Positions 11,936-22,621 of a DNA stretch of 64,000 nt are shown here, piece after piece. The notes under the pieces were generated by a model. The model saw nothing but the letters and a program-made list of their open reading frames with translations. It was not told the DNA's origin and ran no database searches. Made by a program: the position numbers and the translations under genes. This stretch comes from Stromatinia cepivora. Its lineage: Eukaryota; Ascomycota; Leotiomycetes; Helotiales; Sclerotiniaceae. Where the stretch lies: the NCBI GenBank assembly GCA_014898415.1, contig RCTD01000039.1:62001-126000 (forward strand), written 5' to 3'. Position 1 is the first letter of the stretch. Each line of letters opens with the position of its first letter.

Positions 11936-12440
11936 TTAAATCTCTTATAAATCGTTTATTATTTAAAAATAACAACAATAAAATTCTAATTCAAAATCCT
12001 ATTTCAAATAATGATATTCAATATCAATAGAATATAAAATCATCTTTTATTCTATAAAAAACTCCTCAAAAAATATATATATACAATAACTCAAAAAAAA
12101 AGAAATCAATCTTCCAATTCATCAATTATTATTTCATAAAATCACAAAAGATTTTGATATTAAAGATTATACATTTATATAATCAAAATATTAAATAAAG
12201 CAATTGAAATATAAATGAAAACAAATTATACCTAAAAAAAAACGAATAATAAGAACTAATTCGAATTCCAAATTTATAGGGATTAAAATTACTAGAGATG
12301 TACAAATTGAAATTAGTAATTATAAAATTAATATAAAGGATTTTGATAATATTATTGAAAATAATTCTACAAGAGATTTTATTGAAATTAAATAATTATT
12401 AAATTATTAAAGTTTAAAGATTATATATTAATATTTTTTA
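11936..12440. other. AT-rich, RIP-like sequence without recognisable genes
   Basis: About 500 bp of very AT-rich DNA between the gypsy LTR and the start of normal-composition DNA. No motif, LTR end or frame stands out. It probably belongs to an older mutated repeat. Confidence 0.5.
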
Positions 12441-12523
12441 AGGTGATCCAAAAGGGGGGTGGTCCGAAAGTGGGGTAGTTGACTTAGCTTTTAATCATAT
12501 CGCCCATCATCACCAAAACACAC

Positions 12524-12925
12524 CAGGGTTGTGCAAAAGGTAGGGTATACCCAGGGTAACCCGGGGTAAACCCGGCCGAAAAGCCACCCTGCTCGAGCTC
12601 TACAGGGTAGGGTAACCACCCAGAGAAATGCTCCGGGTGCCAGGGTACCGCAGGGTATTTAGCATGTGAGTTCATATGATCGAACAATCATATGATTCGG
12701 AATCTTGATCATATCATATCACATCCATATCACATGATTTCAATATCAAATGATTAACTTATAAAGCTTCAGATGATAATATAGGACGATCACATGATAT
12801 TTACCCTGCGGTACCCTGGCACCCGGCGGTATTACCGGGTAACCATCCTATAAAATCTCTATAGGGTAGGGTAACCACCCTATAGAGGTCAAATACCCCG
12901 GATAGGGTACGGTTGCCCATGCCTG
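12524..12925. mobile_element. hAT-like MITE, copy 1 (about 400 bp)
   Basis: The segment shares its whole plan with 47,094-47,562. It starts CAGGGTTGTGCAAAAGG and ends GGTTGCCCATGCCTG, so the two ends are imperfect inverted repeats (CAGG...GGGCAA type). Inner arms repeat the word GGGTAGGGTAACCACC, and a second inverted pair (CCGGGTGCCAGGGTACCG at 12,635-12,652 against its complement near 12,813-12,830) flanks an AT-rich centre. No coding capacity. This copy is much less mutated than copy 2. No clear 8-bp duplication is visible here. Confidence 0.65.
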
Positions 12926-12939
12926 ATTTAACACACAAA

Positions 12940-13433
12940 GCTATTCTCTTCGGCTATTCAGCCTCAAGCTCTTCACGGTAACGTCGCGGCACTACTCATC
13001 ATCTTCACCTTTCGTCGATTACTGTCCCCATCTCGTCCCAACAACTATAGATATTATCAGCCAGTATCTGCTTCACCAACTCCTGCAAAAGCATCTGAGA
13101 CAACATATCCAAAGACAATACCCCGTCCAACGACCCCTTCTCTTTAATTACTGCAAAGAATTAAGAAACAGCCAAGGTCCAGCCCCCACCGATTTTCTCA
13201 AGGAAGGCGCCGCTGCAAAGAATGTCGACAAACCGATGGAAGCATGCAAACAGGACGGGGCGAATGCTGCTGATTGCGGTACTTCTGGTCAATCTAGTAC
13301 CGCTGGCCAATCTGGTGCCAAGGGGAAGGAGGGGGATGGCAGCGAAGCCTACGATCTCGTGAAGGGGATTCAACAAATGTCGATCGCAGCCAAGCCCTAC
13401 GACCCCGTGAGAGATTCTACTAGTAATAGATAG
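12940..13433 (+). pseudogene. Unidentified coding relic or 3' exon fragment
   Basis: One plus-strand frame is open for about 165 codons and ends at 13,433, but its only usable ATG is at 13,236 (65 codons, Gly/Ser/Ala-rich, ending PVRDSTSNR). GC content is far above that of the neighbouring repeats. A second frame is also open for most of 12,950-13,150, so the open frame alone is weak evidence. I recognise no domain. It could be the end of a gene whose front was removed by the repeat insertion, or chance. Confidence 0.25.
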
Positions 13434-14292
13434 ATTCGCGGTCATACCCGCGCCGGTCAATTTCGCCAATTTCAAGGACAGGGAGATCAGTCATACCGGC
13501 AGCAACTAGGCTGTTTACGCATCTTAGGGTATTTCACATGTACAATACAAATTTTCCTAACATTTCTGCGTTGCGACGTTCACATTGGTTTTTACATCGT
13601 TGGTTTTTGGTAGGATAGTATATAAGAATAGACTTGTATATCTGTGGAGGAATTGGGAGGTCATGGGAGGGAATGCGGGGGTATAGGGGGTATAGGAGGA
13701 ATTTGAGTGTGTGGAGGGGAATGGAAAGGGGTAAAAAAAAATAGGCGAGTTGCGAATGTTACACTCATTTTATATACACATCGTGACTTTTTGACATTCG
13801 TCTTGATAGCTTTTCATGTCATAGCTTCAAATAGAACGATTTCGTCATACATATGAATGCCTTGTGCTTTTGCTCTTTAATGTTTTACTTTGATTTATGT
13901 TAATCTCTACCATGCTAAAAGTTCAGCCTATATCCTTCAAATACTAAGCTTATTCCAAATATCAACTTCTACTCTCTATCTCTTCAGACTATACTTCTCC
14001 AATATTCAATGTTCCTTTATGTACTAAAATACGCTCCTATTCTTCAAAACAAAGTCTACCAGTGTTTAACCCTGATGCATTCATTAAAAGCTCATATCAC
14101 TTCGACATTCCAAGGTTTTCATTACTTCTTTTCAAGTATCAACTCAAACACCTCGGAAGGATATTGCCCAGTCATTTAATTAATACTATAACCCTTTATA
14201 CATATATATTTACCTCGAGCCAAAAATCTGCATCCCATCCCCCAAATATTAACCATGTATCTCATTTACAACATTCAAGTATTATGGCACAG
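13434..14292. other. Intergenic, no gene seen
   Basis: Moderate composition. It contains a G-rich stretch with repeated GGGGGTATAGG-like words at 13,675-13,700. I found no domain-bearing frame and no structural RNA. Confidence 0.5.
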
Positions 14293-15640
14293 TCAAGGCC
14301 ACAGACAAGCCGCATATTCCGGATACGTACCGGTCACCCCTAACACCTCACTCAACTCATCACTTAATACCTCCGGTCCGTTCGAATATCCCTTCTTCAT
14401 CTCCGAAAACACATGTCTTTTCAACGCAACATTCCACGCAAAACTCGAATGACCTATCCCAACGAAAATCGAACTTTTCGTCATAACAAGAAAATCCACC
14501 AATGCCTGTTGACCCCAAGCCAGTGTGTTCAAATATTCCCCATCTTTAGCATCGAGTAACATGAATTTTGTAGTGAGGTCGTATGTGGCCGCATCTCGTG
14601 AAAATCTGGCGATTTCGGTCTTGTTTCCTGATGCTACGTAGATTAGGGTGAGGTTTGTAGAGGCTATTTTATGCAAGTCGTGTTTCGATTGTACTTCGCA
14701 ACGTTGGTAGATCCAATCATTGGCTGGCCACGCTTTCACAGCATCTATTTCTGTTCTTAGATGTGCACCGAAAAATGCATTAGGAAGAATTGGATGCGAT
14801 ATATCACGAGATGTGTTGTATGTAGGCAACAGATTCTGGAGAACCGTCGTAGCTAGAATTCTCACATCGTGTCTGAATTTCAAAATCCCACCAAAAGAAA
14901 GTGCGAATTCCTCTTCATCAGAATATATCGGATACTGCAGATAAGATCTCCCAAGCTCAATCAGAACCGGGTTTTACATTGTCGTTTTCATCATGGAACT
15001 GGAGACCACATCCAACCAATCCTGAAATAATCCCCTCCAAGCCTCTGGGCGCTTCAGTCCTGTTTTTGGAATCACTCCAGAAACTAAACTTTCAGGTAAC
15101 AAAGCAATCGGACCACTACACTTCGCTCGATTCGGAACATCGTGAACATATCGGTAAAGCACCAGCTGCGGACAAGAGAGTTTGAGCGAATCAATGAAAT
15201 GTGGAGCATCAAACATAAATTCCATACCGGTCCTTTCACCAGTGCGTATCTTTGATATATCCTGAGCGTTTCGAAGAATGATTCGTGGGATAACTAGGCT
15301 TGCGCCTGCTGATATCACATACCGCACACAATTCAGTACTGAGTTTCGTATGTTTCCAACTCCGCCGACAGAATTATCACACGTAAATACGATCTCTGGA
15401 CCCCATCGTGTTGTTTCGCACACGGCTCAAATGGCGCCGGAGGAGACAGGAGGGAGACTGAATATGTCGTCGGTTATGTTGGTAGATTGATGCGTTCTCT
15501 GCAGGTAGTTTTGCCCGATGATATGGGCCGGCAGATCATAAGCACCGATGAGGAAAATATAGAAAGAAACTGGGGATATGATAAGAAAAACGAGAAAAGT
15601 ATTACGTCTGCTGTTGATGTTTGCAGGTAATCACATTCTC
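14293..15640 (-). pseudogene. O-fucosyltransferase-like type II membrane protein, broken by in-frame stops
   Basis: The minus-strand frame reads, in order, a hydrophobic anchor (TFLVFLIISPVSFYIFLIGAY) with a short basic start, a lumenal domain with CDNSVGGVGNIRNSVLNCVR and RIILRNAQDISKIRTGER, then GGILKFRHDVRILATT, FFGAHLRTEIDA and FVGIGHSSFAWNVALKR. The HLR and GHSSFAWN boxes resemble GDP-fucose O-fucosyltransferase-like enzymes, which act in the Golgi. The same frame continues through two stops: TGA at about 15,428 (before VCETTRWGPE) and TAA at 14,974-14,976 (between KTTM and NPVLIELGR). Both fit C-to-T mutation of CGA and CAA. No start codon is clear, since a TGA precedes the anchor segment. 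I read it as a recently inactivated gene close to a RIP-affected block. Confidence 0.62.
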
Positions 15641-16190
15641 GCAACATCTCTCAGAACACTTAGGAACTTGAGAACTGAAGAGAAAATATTCATACCTATC
15701 ATCCGAAAACACCGCATCGTACCTTCTGTTGCCGCACTTACTTTACTTGAATTTGATGTATTTTGTTCTTTCCACGTTTCAAGCTTCTTGTCCTATATGA
15801 TGAATATACCTCGGAACCCGAAGTCAACCCGAACATAGAGTAGGACTGCAGAATGATGCATCTCAGAATTGAAGCAAAATTCATTTCGATCTTTTAAGTC
15901 GAATATATATACTACGTATTGATAGCTAAGATTGATTTAATATCGAATTCCATTAATGAGATATATGATTTGAGCTTTTTTTTTTTTTTTTTTTTGGAAA
16001 ATATGTGATGAGTTTTAATCAGAAACGCTCAAACACTTCAATCATTTAAGGTAAATCTAAAGCTATATTCATAGATATGAAATAAATAGCTCGAATAGGC
16101 ATCTCAGGGTAATTATGAGGAGCTCATCACAAGCCAAAGCTTGTAACCTAATTGGAATTAGACAAATACGCCAACATAGTACGTTGATTA
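15641..16190. other. Intergenic; contains a T homopolymer
   Basis: No domain-bearing frame. A run of about 20 T residues lies near 15,976-15,996. The 86-codon plus frame at 15,578-15,838 overlaps the relic's 5' end and has no recognisable features. Confidence 0.4.
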
Positions 16191-17203
16191 GAAGAGTTCA
16201 CCTGCCAATTGATATTCCCCCTCGAACTCGCCGCTGTGCACGGTGATGATAGTGTAATTCAACTGCTACTTGAGAGTAACGCGGAGCGCAATACACTTCG
16301 AAGCAGGCTTGGCACAATCTCGATGTCACCCTTACAGATTGCCACTTTTCATGGCCACGAAGACGTCGTCCAGACACTCCTCGGTAGTGGTATTGGACTT
16401 GACTCTCTCAATGTCTATTTCGCTTTTGTCCGAGCCTCCCGATGAGCCAAACTCGTATCATGAAGTTATTTTTGAAGAACGGCTTGGATATCAACATGTA
16501 TCCTCAAGGCCGCTCTCCCGATCCGTTCCAAATTTGGCGGTTAAGCTTAGGTGAGCGATCGTTTATCGTGGCTTTTATGTACCATATGACAACTTCAATA
16601 GAGCTACTTGTTGCCGAGGGTGTACCTATATACATCTGACTTCTCTAATATCGAATCTTATCACGTTAAGAGTGTTCACAATCAAGCTACCATTGATTGC
16701 TTACGACCCTCGGGTGGAAAAGCAGTCGGCTCTCAGACCTTGGATATGTGCGGGAGCATTTTCAAGAAATATGGAGCAGAAAAAAAAGATTATACCTTTG
16801 TCCTTAGCAGAGGCTGTCACATCCGAAACGTGTAGAATTACCGATCCTGAATGGCCTTTGGATGGACCGCAAGCTTCTATTCTAACTGAATTTAATTGAG
16901 GTGGCCCACTGAATCACGTCTGGAGGGGCAGTTCCGACCACCAGACTGTCCAAAGTCATGATCATTTACGCATAATGCATTATTTCCACAAGTGGCTGAT
17001 CACATCGAGCAAAATGTTTGTGTTCATACACGGAGAAGTTACACACATGTGGGAAATTCCCGATCATCAATTCACCGGGCTCGTGTTCTTTCGACTCGGG
17101 GAAATCCACTTGGATGCTACATATGATGTTTTTCGAACCTCCATCCTGTGTTTACTACACGGAGGCTGATGGGAGAAGTATTGTACTGTGCTTGGTCTAC
17201 TAA
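16190..17203 (+). pseudogene. Ankyrin-repeat gene relic
   Basis: The frame at 16,209-16,445 encodes two degenerate ankyrin repeats (PLELAAVHGDDSVIQLLLES and PLQIATFHGHEDVVQTLLGSG), matching the consensus PLHLAAxxGHxxVVxxLLxxG. A second frame at 16,442-16,639 continues with repeat-like pieces (MKLFLKNGLDINMYP and SIELLVAEGVPIYI). After that the sequence is broken into short frames until about 17,203. The relic reads as a frameshifted, truncated ankyrin protein; no intact start or full repeat array remains. Ankyrin repeats bind proteins, but the role of the parent gene is unknown. Confidence 0.55.
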
Positions 17204-17221
17204 TAGGAGCTTTATCCAATA

Positions 17222-17470
17222 ATATCGTTATGCTAATTGAAATTTGTATAATGAAATCTAGGTGATTAAAGTATTGTAAATTTCAAGATTTAGTAGCAAA
17301 ATCATTCAAAATCATTAATATTTTATTTCGAAATCTATTTTAAGGTTATTTTGAATTCATTAAAAGAGGTTACACAAGCTCGAGAATTATAAGATCGTTG
17401 AAATGTCTTCAAAATCTTCAAATTCGAAATGTCTTACATTACTTACCCTTTCAACCTCCGTACGATACCG
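17222..17470 (+). repeat. AT-rich dispersed repeat, shortened copy of the 22.6-23.65 kb repeat
   Basis: 17,240-17,315 matches 22,645-22,720 closely (for example TATAATGAAAT, then AAATTTCAAGATTTA), and the end CATTACTTACCCTTTCAACC at 17,437-17,456 matches the end of the other copy near 23,605-23,625. The roughly 700 bp that lie between these parts in the other copy, including its foldback element, are missing here. Confidence 0.6.
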
Positions 17471-17711
17471 AAAGTCCACCTCAAGGATCAGCCAAGATAT
17501 TGCTCCACCTCACGAACAATCAATATCAATTCCACAAAAAAATAAATATTTCCCAACGAATACAAGGTGTGGATACAAACTTACAATGTGCCCCCATAAA
17601 TATGGGGTAGAGAGGGATGTTCCCGATGCACCTCAAGATTTGACAGAGCTTTGGCAGAATGATCGCCATTCTCAGACTTGGCATGAACCCACATATAGGG
17701 AAACTCGATAG
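17403..17711 (+). CDS. Doubtful small open frame (102 codons)
   Basis: ATG at 17,403 opens a 102-codon frame rich in Ser, Gln and Pro. It starts inside the dispersed repeat and shows no domain, signal peptide or membrane segment. I list it only because its second half is in normal-composition DNA; it is more likely chance than a gene. Confidence 0.12.
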   Translation: MSSKSSNSKCLTLLTLSTSVRYRKSTSRISQDIAPPHEQSISIPQKNKYFPTNTRCGYKLTMCPHKYGVERDVPDAPQDLTELWQNDRHSQTWHEPTYRETR

Positions 17712-18098
17712 CTACTGTATGTTTTGAAGGTTAGATCGGGGGGAAAGGTCCGGTCTTTTAGTGGGGGAGACTGCATCCGGTAGTTAGGTGTGTATGTTGT
17801 TCATATTGTGATAGGATGGTCCCCGGATGGAATACGTATACGTGATAGATAGGATGTATGCAGTGAGGGGAGGTTTTACTGCAGACGAGGCCGGGCGTTT
17901 GTAATTGTGGGAAGTGTATATTGACGAGGGCGGGATATAGAAACGGGAGTTGATGCTCTTCGCTAGTGTTAAGTTTTTAATTTAAATAATTGTATTCCAC
18001 TGCTACATTCTACATTGCATTCATTCTTCACCCAGAAACAAACTTTATTTGACCTCGATCAATTCATCCCAACACTTAACTACTCACTAATCACAACC

Positions 18099-19763
18099 AT
18101 GACGATACTAACCGACCCTCCATCATCTACAGGAACCCTGCCCCTTCATGCTCCCAACGGTCCCTCCTCTTCGAAAGTTACCCCCTCAACCGCCTCCTCC
18201 AACCCAAACACCCACAGTCTCACCTCCCAATGGCCTACAGCCTTGGACCTTGCAGGCTCCAATCTCCCCTGCCGCCTCGAAGGCGAAGTCGCCAACCTAG
18301 TCGTCCTCGGCACCATTCCCCCACAAATCCACGGAACATTTTACCGCGTAATGTGCGACCCGTTCGTCCCTCCCCACCCACAAAATGTACCCATCGACGG
18401 CGACGGCAATATCTCGGCCTTTCGCTTCCACGACGGAATTGTCGATATGAAAATGCGATACATAGAGACCGAGCGATACAAACTCGAAAGACGGGCCAAC
18501 AAGACATTATTCGGGTTGTATCGGAATCCATATACACACCATCCATGTGTACGGGCCGCGGTGGATAGTACAGCGAATACAAATTTAGTTATGTGGGCCG
18601 ACAAGTTGTTGGCGTTGAAGGAAGTGGGTTTGCCGTATGAGGTTGATGGGGATACGTTGGAGACGGTGGGATATGATCCTTTTGCTTCTGAGGGAATTAA
18701 GTCGAAGACTTTCACTGCGCATCCGAAAGTTGATCCGTTTACAAATGAACTTGTGGTTTTCGGGTATGAAGCGAAGGGATTGGCGACGCTGGATGTGGTT
18801 ACGTATACGCTTGATGCGCAAGGGAAAAAAGTGGAGGAATTGTGGGTGAAGAGTCCGTGGTGTGCTTTTATACATGACTGTGCTATTACGGAGAATTGGT
18901 TGATACTTGTATGTTGGTGTTTTGAAGCGGATATTGAGAGGATGAAAAAAGGGGGACAGCATTGGGCTTGGGATTATGAAAAACCGGCTACGTTTATTGT
19001 GGTTCCGAGGAGAAAATCGACGCCATTGCCAGAGGGGTGGAAGGAGGGTGAGAGCAGGTTTTATGAGTGGAAAAATTGTATGCCGGTTCATACTGCGGGG
19101 GCTTGGGAAGGGAAGGATGGAAAGTTATACATGGAAAGTTCGAGGGTGCATGATAATGCATTTCCATTCTTTCCACCGGATGATGGAAGCATGCCGAGTC
19201 CGGATACAAAGGGAGATTTTGCACGTTGGGAATTCGATTTGAGCCAACCGAGTGGGAGCAAGATACCGGATCCTATGGTCGTTTTGAATACTCCATGTGA
19301 ATTTCCGAGAATCGATGAGAGATTCATGACGAAAGAGTATAATTGGGTATTCTTGGATGTTTTTATTCCTGATCAAAGTGATGGGAAGAGTAACATATAC
19401 CAAGGACTCAACGGTCTTGCGATGCATAGTAATACGACGAACGAAACGAGATATTTCTACGCAGGAGACGATTCGCATGTTCAAGAACCAATTTTCATTC
19501 CTCGATCAAGAGATGCTGAAGAAGGAGATGGTTGGGTGATGGCAATGGTCGAAAGAAGGATTGCTAATCGATGCGATTTGATCGTGATTGATACGAGAGA
19601 TTTTGAGAAGGCAATTGCTATTGTTGAGTTACCATTCCATATCAAAGCTCAAATACATGGTAACTGGGTTGAGGCCACTGAGACTACAGGGACAAAAAGT
19701 CTTGTTCGAGAGATAGACGAACTTGAGATCAGTGGGAAGGGCGCATTAGAACCTATGGTTTGA
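18099..19763 (+). CDS. Carotenoid oxygenase family dioxygenase (stilbene/lignostilbene-cleaving type)
   Basis: The 554-residue protein is an intact, intronless member of the non-haem iron(II) family that splits an alkene bond with O2. Counting from this ATG (AACC before it), the four iron-binding histidines lie in TAHPKVDP (about 208), FIHDCAITENW (259), MPVHTAGAW (331) and KAQIHGNW (520). The N-terminal PxxxHGTFYRVMCDP segment and RFHDG are also typical. The overall pattern is closest to the fungal group that includes the Neurospora CAO-1 resveratrol-cleaving enzyme, so a plant stilbene or lignostilbene is a likelier substrate than a carotenoid; that is inference. The frame stays open back to 18,015 without an ATG. 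It is convergent with the transcription factor at 19,931-22,111. Confidence 0.9.
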   Translation: MTILTDPPSSTGTLPLHAPNGPSSSKVTPSTASSNPNTHSLTSQWPTALDLAGSNLPCRLEGEVANLVVLGTIPPQIHGTFYRVMCDPFVPPHPQNVPIDGDGNISAFRFHDGIVDMKMRYIETERYKLERRANKTLFGLYRNPYTHHPCVRAAVDSTANTNLVMWADKLLALKEVGLPYEVDGDTLETVGYDPFASEGIKSKTFTAHPKVDPFTNELVVFGYEAKGLATLDVVTYTLDAQGKKVEELWVKSPWCAFIHDCAITENWLILVCWCFEADIERMKKGGQHWAWDYEKPATFIVVPRRKSTPLPEGWKEGESRFYEWKNCMPVHTAGAWEGKDGKLYMESSRVHDNAFPFFPPDDGSMPSPDTKGDFARWEFDLSQPSGSKIPDPMVVLNTPCEFPRIDERFMTKEYNWVFLDVFIPDQSDGKSNIYQGLNGLAMHSNTTNETRYFYAGDDSHVQEPIFIPRSRDAEEGDGWVMAMVERRIANRCDLIVIDTRDFEKAIAIVELPFHIKAQIHGNWVEATETTGTKSLVREIDELEISGKGALEPMV

Positions 19764-19930
19764 GCTTCGTGGTTTCGTCGCTTTTTACTCCCTAATCTAA
19801 ATAATCCTATGGGAACATCTTCTACCGTCTACAGATGTGGTTTGGTAACTTTTTTGCCATAATGATAGGTCACAGCTATGCCCGGATCGTAGGATTGGTT
19901 GTGACCAGCCCTAAGGTATAGCACCACTAA

Positions 19931-22111
19931 TTAGGAGATACTAACCCCTTGGAACTTCTCTATTAGAGCATTAATTGCTGACATCGAACCTTCATCCGTC
20001 CCGACCGAGTTATTAAGTCCGATCTGCTCAGTGCTTCCTTCGACCTTAAGAACTAATTTGACAAGCTGCCAAAATTCCAGAGAATTCTTATAGAATCCAA
20101 TTCCTGAAAATTCAAGCCCAACATGTCCGAGGTGGTTATCCCAAAGGATCTTCCATCTATCGAGAGCTTGAACAACACGACCAGAGTTATGCATCCCCAG
20201 AGCGGTCGATTTCAGCAGGAAGATAGTGTTATTCAATGCTTATATAAAGTTAGCGAAGTTTCCTTGTGCATGAGTAATGTGAGAGTTTATTCACCATTGA
20301 GCAGCATGAACAAATCAAGAGTTGTAAGTCCATAATGATGCACTGCGTTCCATTTATCCCCCATTAGCCACGCCATTGAGGTTGCCAGTGAGGCCCGTGG
20401 TTTTTCGTTTGTTCCTAGCAGATATCCTTCGCAAACAAGAGCATCGGTAGCGGCATATGCTTCATCTGAAGATGGCATATCACCGACCATTTCGCTAACC
20501 ATCAAACGTGGTGGATATTTATGAAACATAGTGTGATGGCAATCTATAAGATATATCGTGGCCATGACCCTAAATTATGTTCAGTATTTCGTATCAAGGA
20601 TGGGAAGACCAAACAAGCTAACCTGATTCTTGCTTCTGCTTCAACATAAGCTAACCAGTTGAAAGGGTAGATACCCGTAGCATACATGTTTTTTGAAGAG
20701 GTATAACCAAGTGTCCTTGCCATGGTTACAATATCAGAATACCGCCTATTACGCATTCTCTTCCGTGCTTCTGGTCCATTCTGCCAAGTCTGCAGTACGG
20801 CTACAAGAAATACCGCTTGAACAGTTTGAAGACTAGTAGGCCCTTCGAAACCCTGTTCAGTACGAAGTATTGACTTCACTTCATCGTTCTCGAACACAAA
20901 TTCCTCGCATAAAGTACCGCATTCTACTGCTAAACTAGCCGTATCTCGAGGCGACGAATAGGCTGCGCCAATGAGGAATACAACAAATAACAATGGAAGC
21001 GATACTGTCTCGAGGTTATAGGTAGGGAGATGTATGATAGGACAATTAGGATGCCAATGGTCGAAATATAATTGAGTAAAATCTATTAAATTAGGAACAG
21101 TCAACAAAACACTCCTCACCTCTTCGGAAAAGGGTGGTGTGTCTCCATCACATCGCTTGGATAATTTATCCTGAGCGGTAACAAGTTGGGAAATGAGTTC
21201 CTGGAGCCGGCCTTCCAATTGAGAAGAATATGCTAGGGAACGGTTAATGGGTGGAGTGCTGATTTCACTATTCCAGATGAAGTCATCCAATATGGGCAAT
21301 GTATTGCCCTGCATGAGATCTTCCAATTCGCCAGGAAACTCCAGTAGTGAGGAACTCGGCATGAGCGATGAGGATAACGGTGCGGAAAGTGTGGAAATGG
21401 TTGGAGTAGGTATAATGGTGGTCGTTAAAGAGCCGAAGAAACCCAAAAGGCTTTCTTTTCCTGGCGATGTGTAATGAAGAAGAAAGTTGAACTGCATCCG
21501 AGGATCTTGAGGTGGTATGCCAGGAGCTGCTGCTTTGTTACCGGCTTGATTGGACTGTGTCGGCGCGGGGCCGTGTAATTGTTGCACTGAAGTTCCAGCC
21601 TCTTGAGCAGTTTGCAATGACTGTGGACCTTCATGATTTCCTGTCGAGCGATAATATGTGCAAGGCACTTTACTTAGTTGACAACCCTCACATGGATGAC
21701 CTCGATTACAAGCTCGTTTTGATTTTGCGCAAGAGTCACATGATTGCTTCTGCTTTCCTCTTGGCCGAAGCGGAGGCATTGGTCTGTCACCCCTGCTTGG
21801 GCATGATCTTGAATGTCTCCTGGCAGCATCTCTAACAGACTGTCAGTAATAATAGCATGCATCTGTCAACTATATACCTCACGATCTGAAAAAGTGTTGA
21901 TCACAAAAGTGGCACCCAAAAAGCCGTTGTCCGGCATCTATTTGAGTTTTAACGTTAATGATTTCCCTCGCGGATAACAGTGGGGTGGATGTATAAACTT
22001 ACGCACAGCTTCATGACGGCGTAGATGTCCAATTGTGGTGTATGTAGATAAACATATTTGACAAAGATAACTCGGAAATGATGTACCTGTCGAGGGCGAG
22101 GTTCTCTTCAT
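19931..22111 (-). CDS. Transcription factor with two C2H2 fingers plus Zn2Cys6 cluster and fungal TF domain
   Basis: Proposed exons (minus strand) are 22,003-22,111, 21,883-21,937, 20,623-21,831, 20,295-20,569 and 19,931-20,238, giving 651 residues. The four introns (51-65 nt) have GT...AG ends and restore one frame. The N-terminus holds finger 1 (CQICLSTYTTIGHLRRH) and finger 2 (CHFCDQHFFRSDAARRHSRSC, ending HX4C), split by introns. They are followed at once by a CX2CX6CX5CX2CX6C cluster (from CDSCAKSKRAC) with basic residues between. The C-terminal half matches the fungal-specific transcription factor domain (for example LIDFTQLYFDHWHPNCPIIH). The start is the ATG before KRTSPSTG; the frame is also open upstream to 22,297. 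Target genes are unknown. Its neighbours, the dioxygenase and the flavin monooxygenase, are candidates. Confidence 0.85.
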
Positions 22112-22621
22112 ATTTGGATATTGGTCAAGGTGTTTGTGATAGAGAGGTGATGATGTTGAGTGAAATCCATGCAAACAAAATCGATCATTGCACCAGTGAG
22201 GAGTGAAAAAGAAGGGTGTTACTAGAGGTAGGATTGGCGAGAACTTGCAACCAAAATTTCGGACCATACCATACCCAGGTAAGGTTAAATAGAGCAACCC
22301 TCAACGAGACTGGAAATAACAGCCGAGACCGAACACTGAATAGCGAGTGTAAACTAAAGTTTTTATGGAGGGGTTATGAAATCACAGTTGAGGCCTTTTT
22401 TCATCTGAGCAGTGAAGACTAGAATGCGGGGTTAGCGCAATATTCCTAACACCATTTCTACTTCTAGGCCTTCTGAAAGGTTGATTAATAAGTAAATGAC
22501 GGTATGTATTGGTTGCTATTTGAAAATTTAGTGATTATATACGAATATTGATAAGTAAAGTATTATAATTCATATCAAAAAATAACCGTGCTTTGTCTTC
22601 ATAAATAAAAGCTCTGATTAG
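22112..22621. other. Upstream region of the transcription factor gene
   Basis: About 500 bp that should hold the promoter and 5' leader of the minus-strand transcription factor gene. Composition is normal until about 22,480 and becomes AT-rich after that. No specific site is assigned. Confidence 0.4.

Noticed and set aside
18235..19484. Several minus-strand and shifted plus-strand frames of 70-170 codons
   Set aside because: All are shadows of the carotenoid oxygenase gene, whose frame holds all iron-binding histidines.
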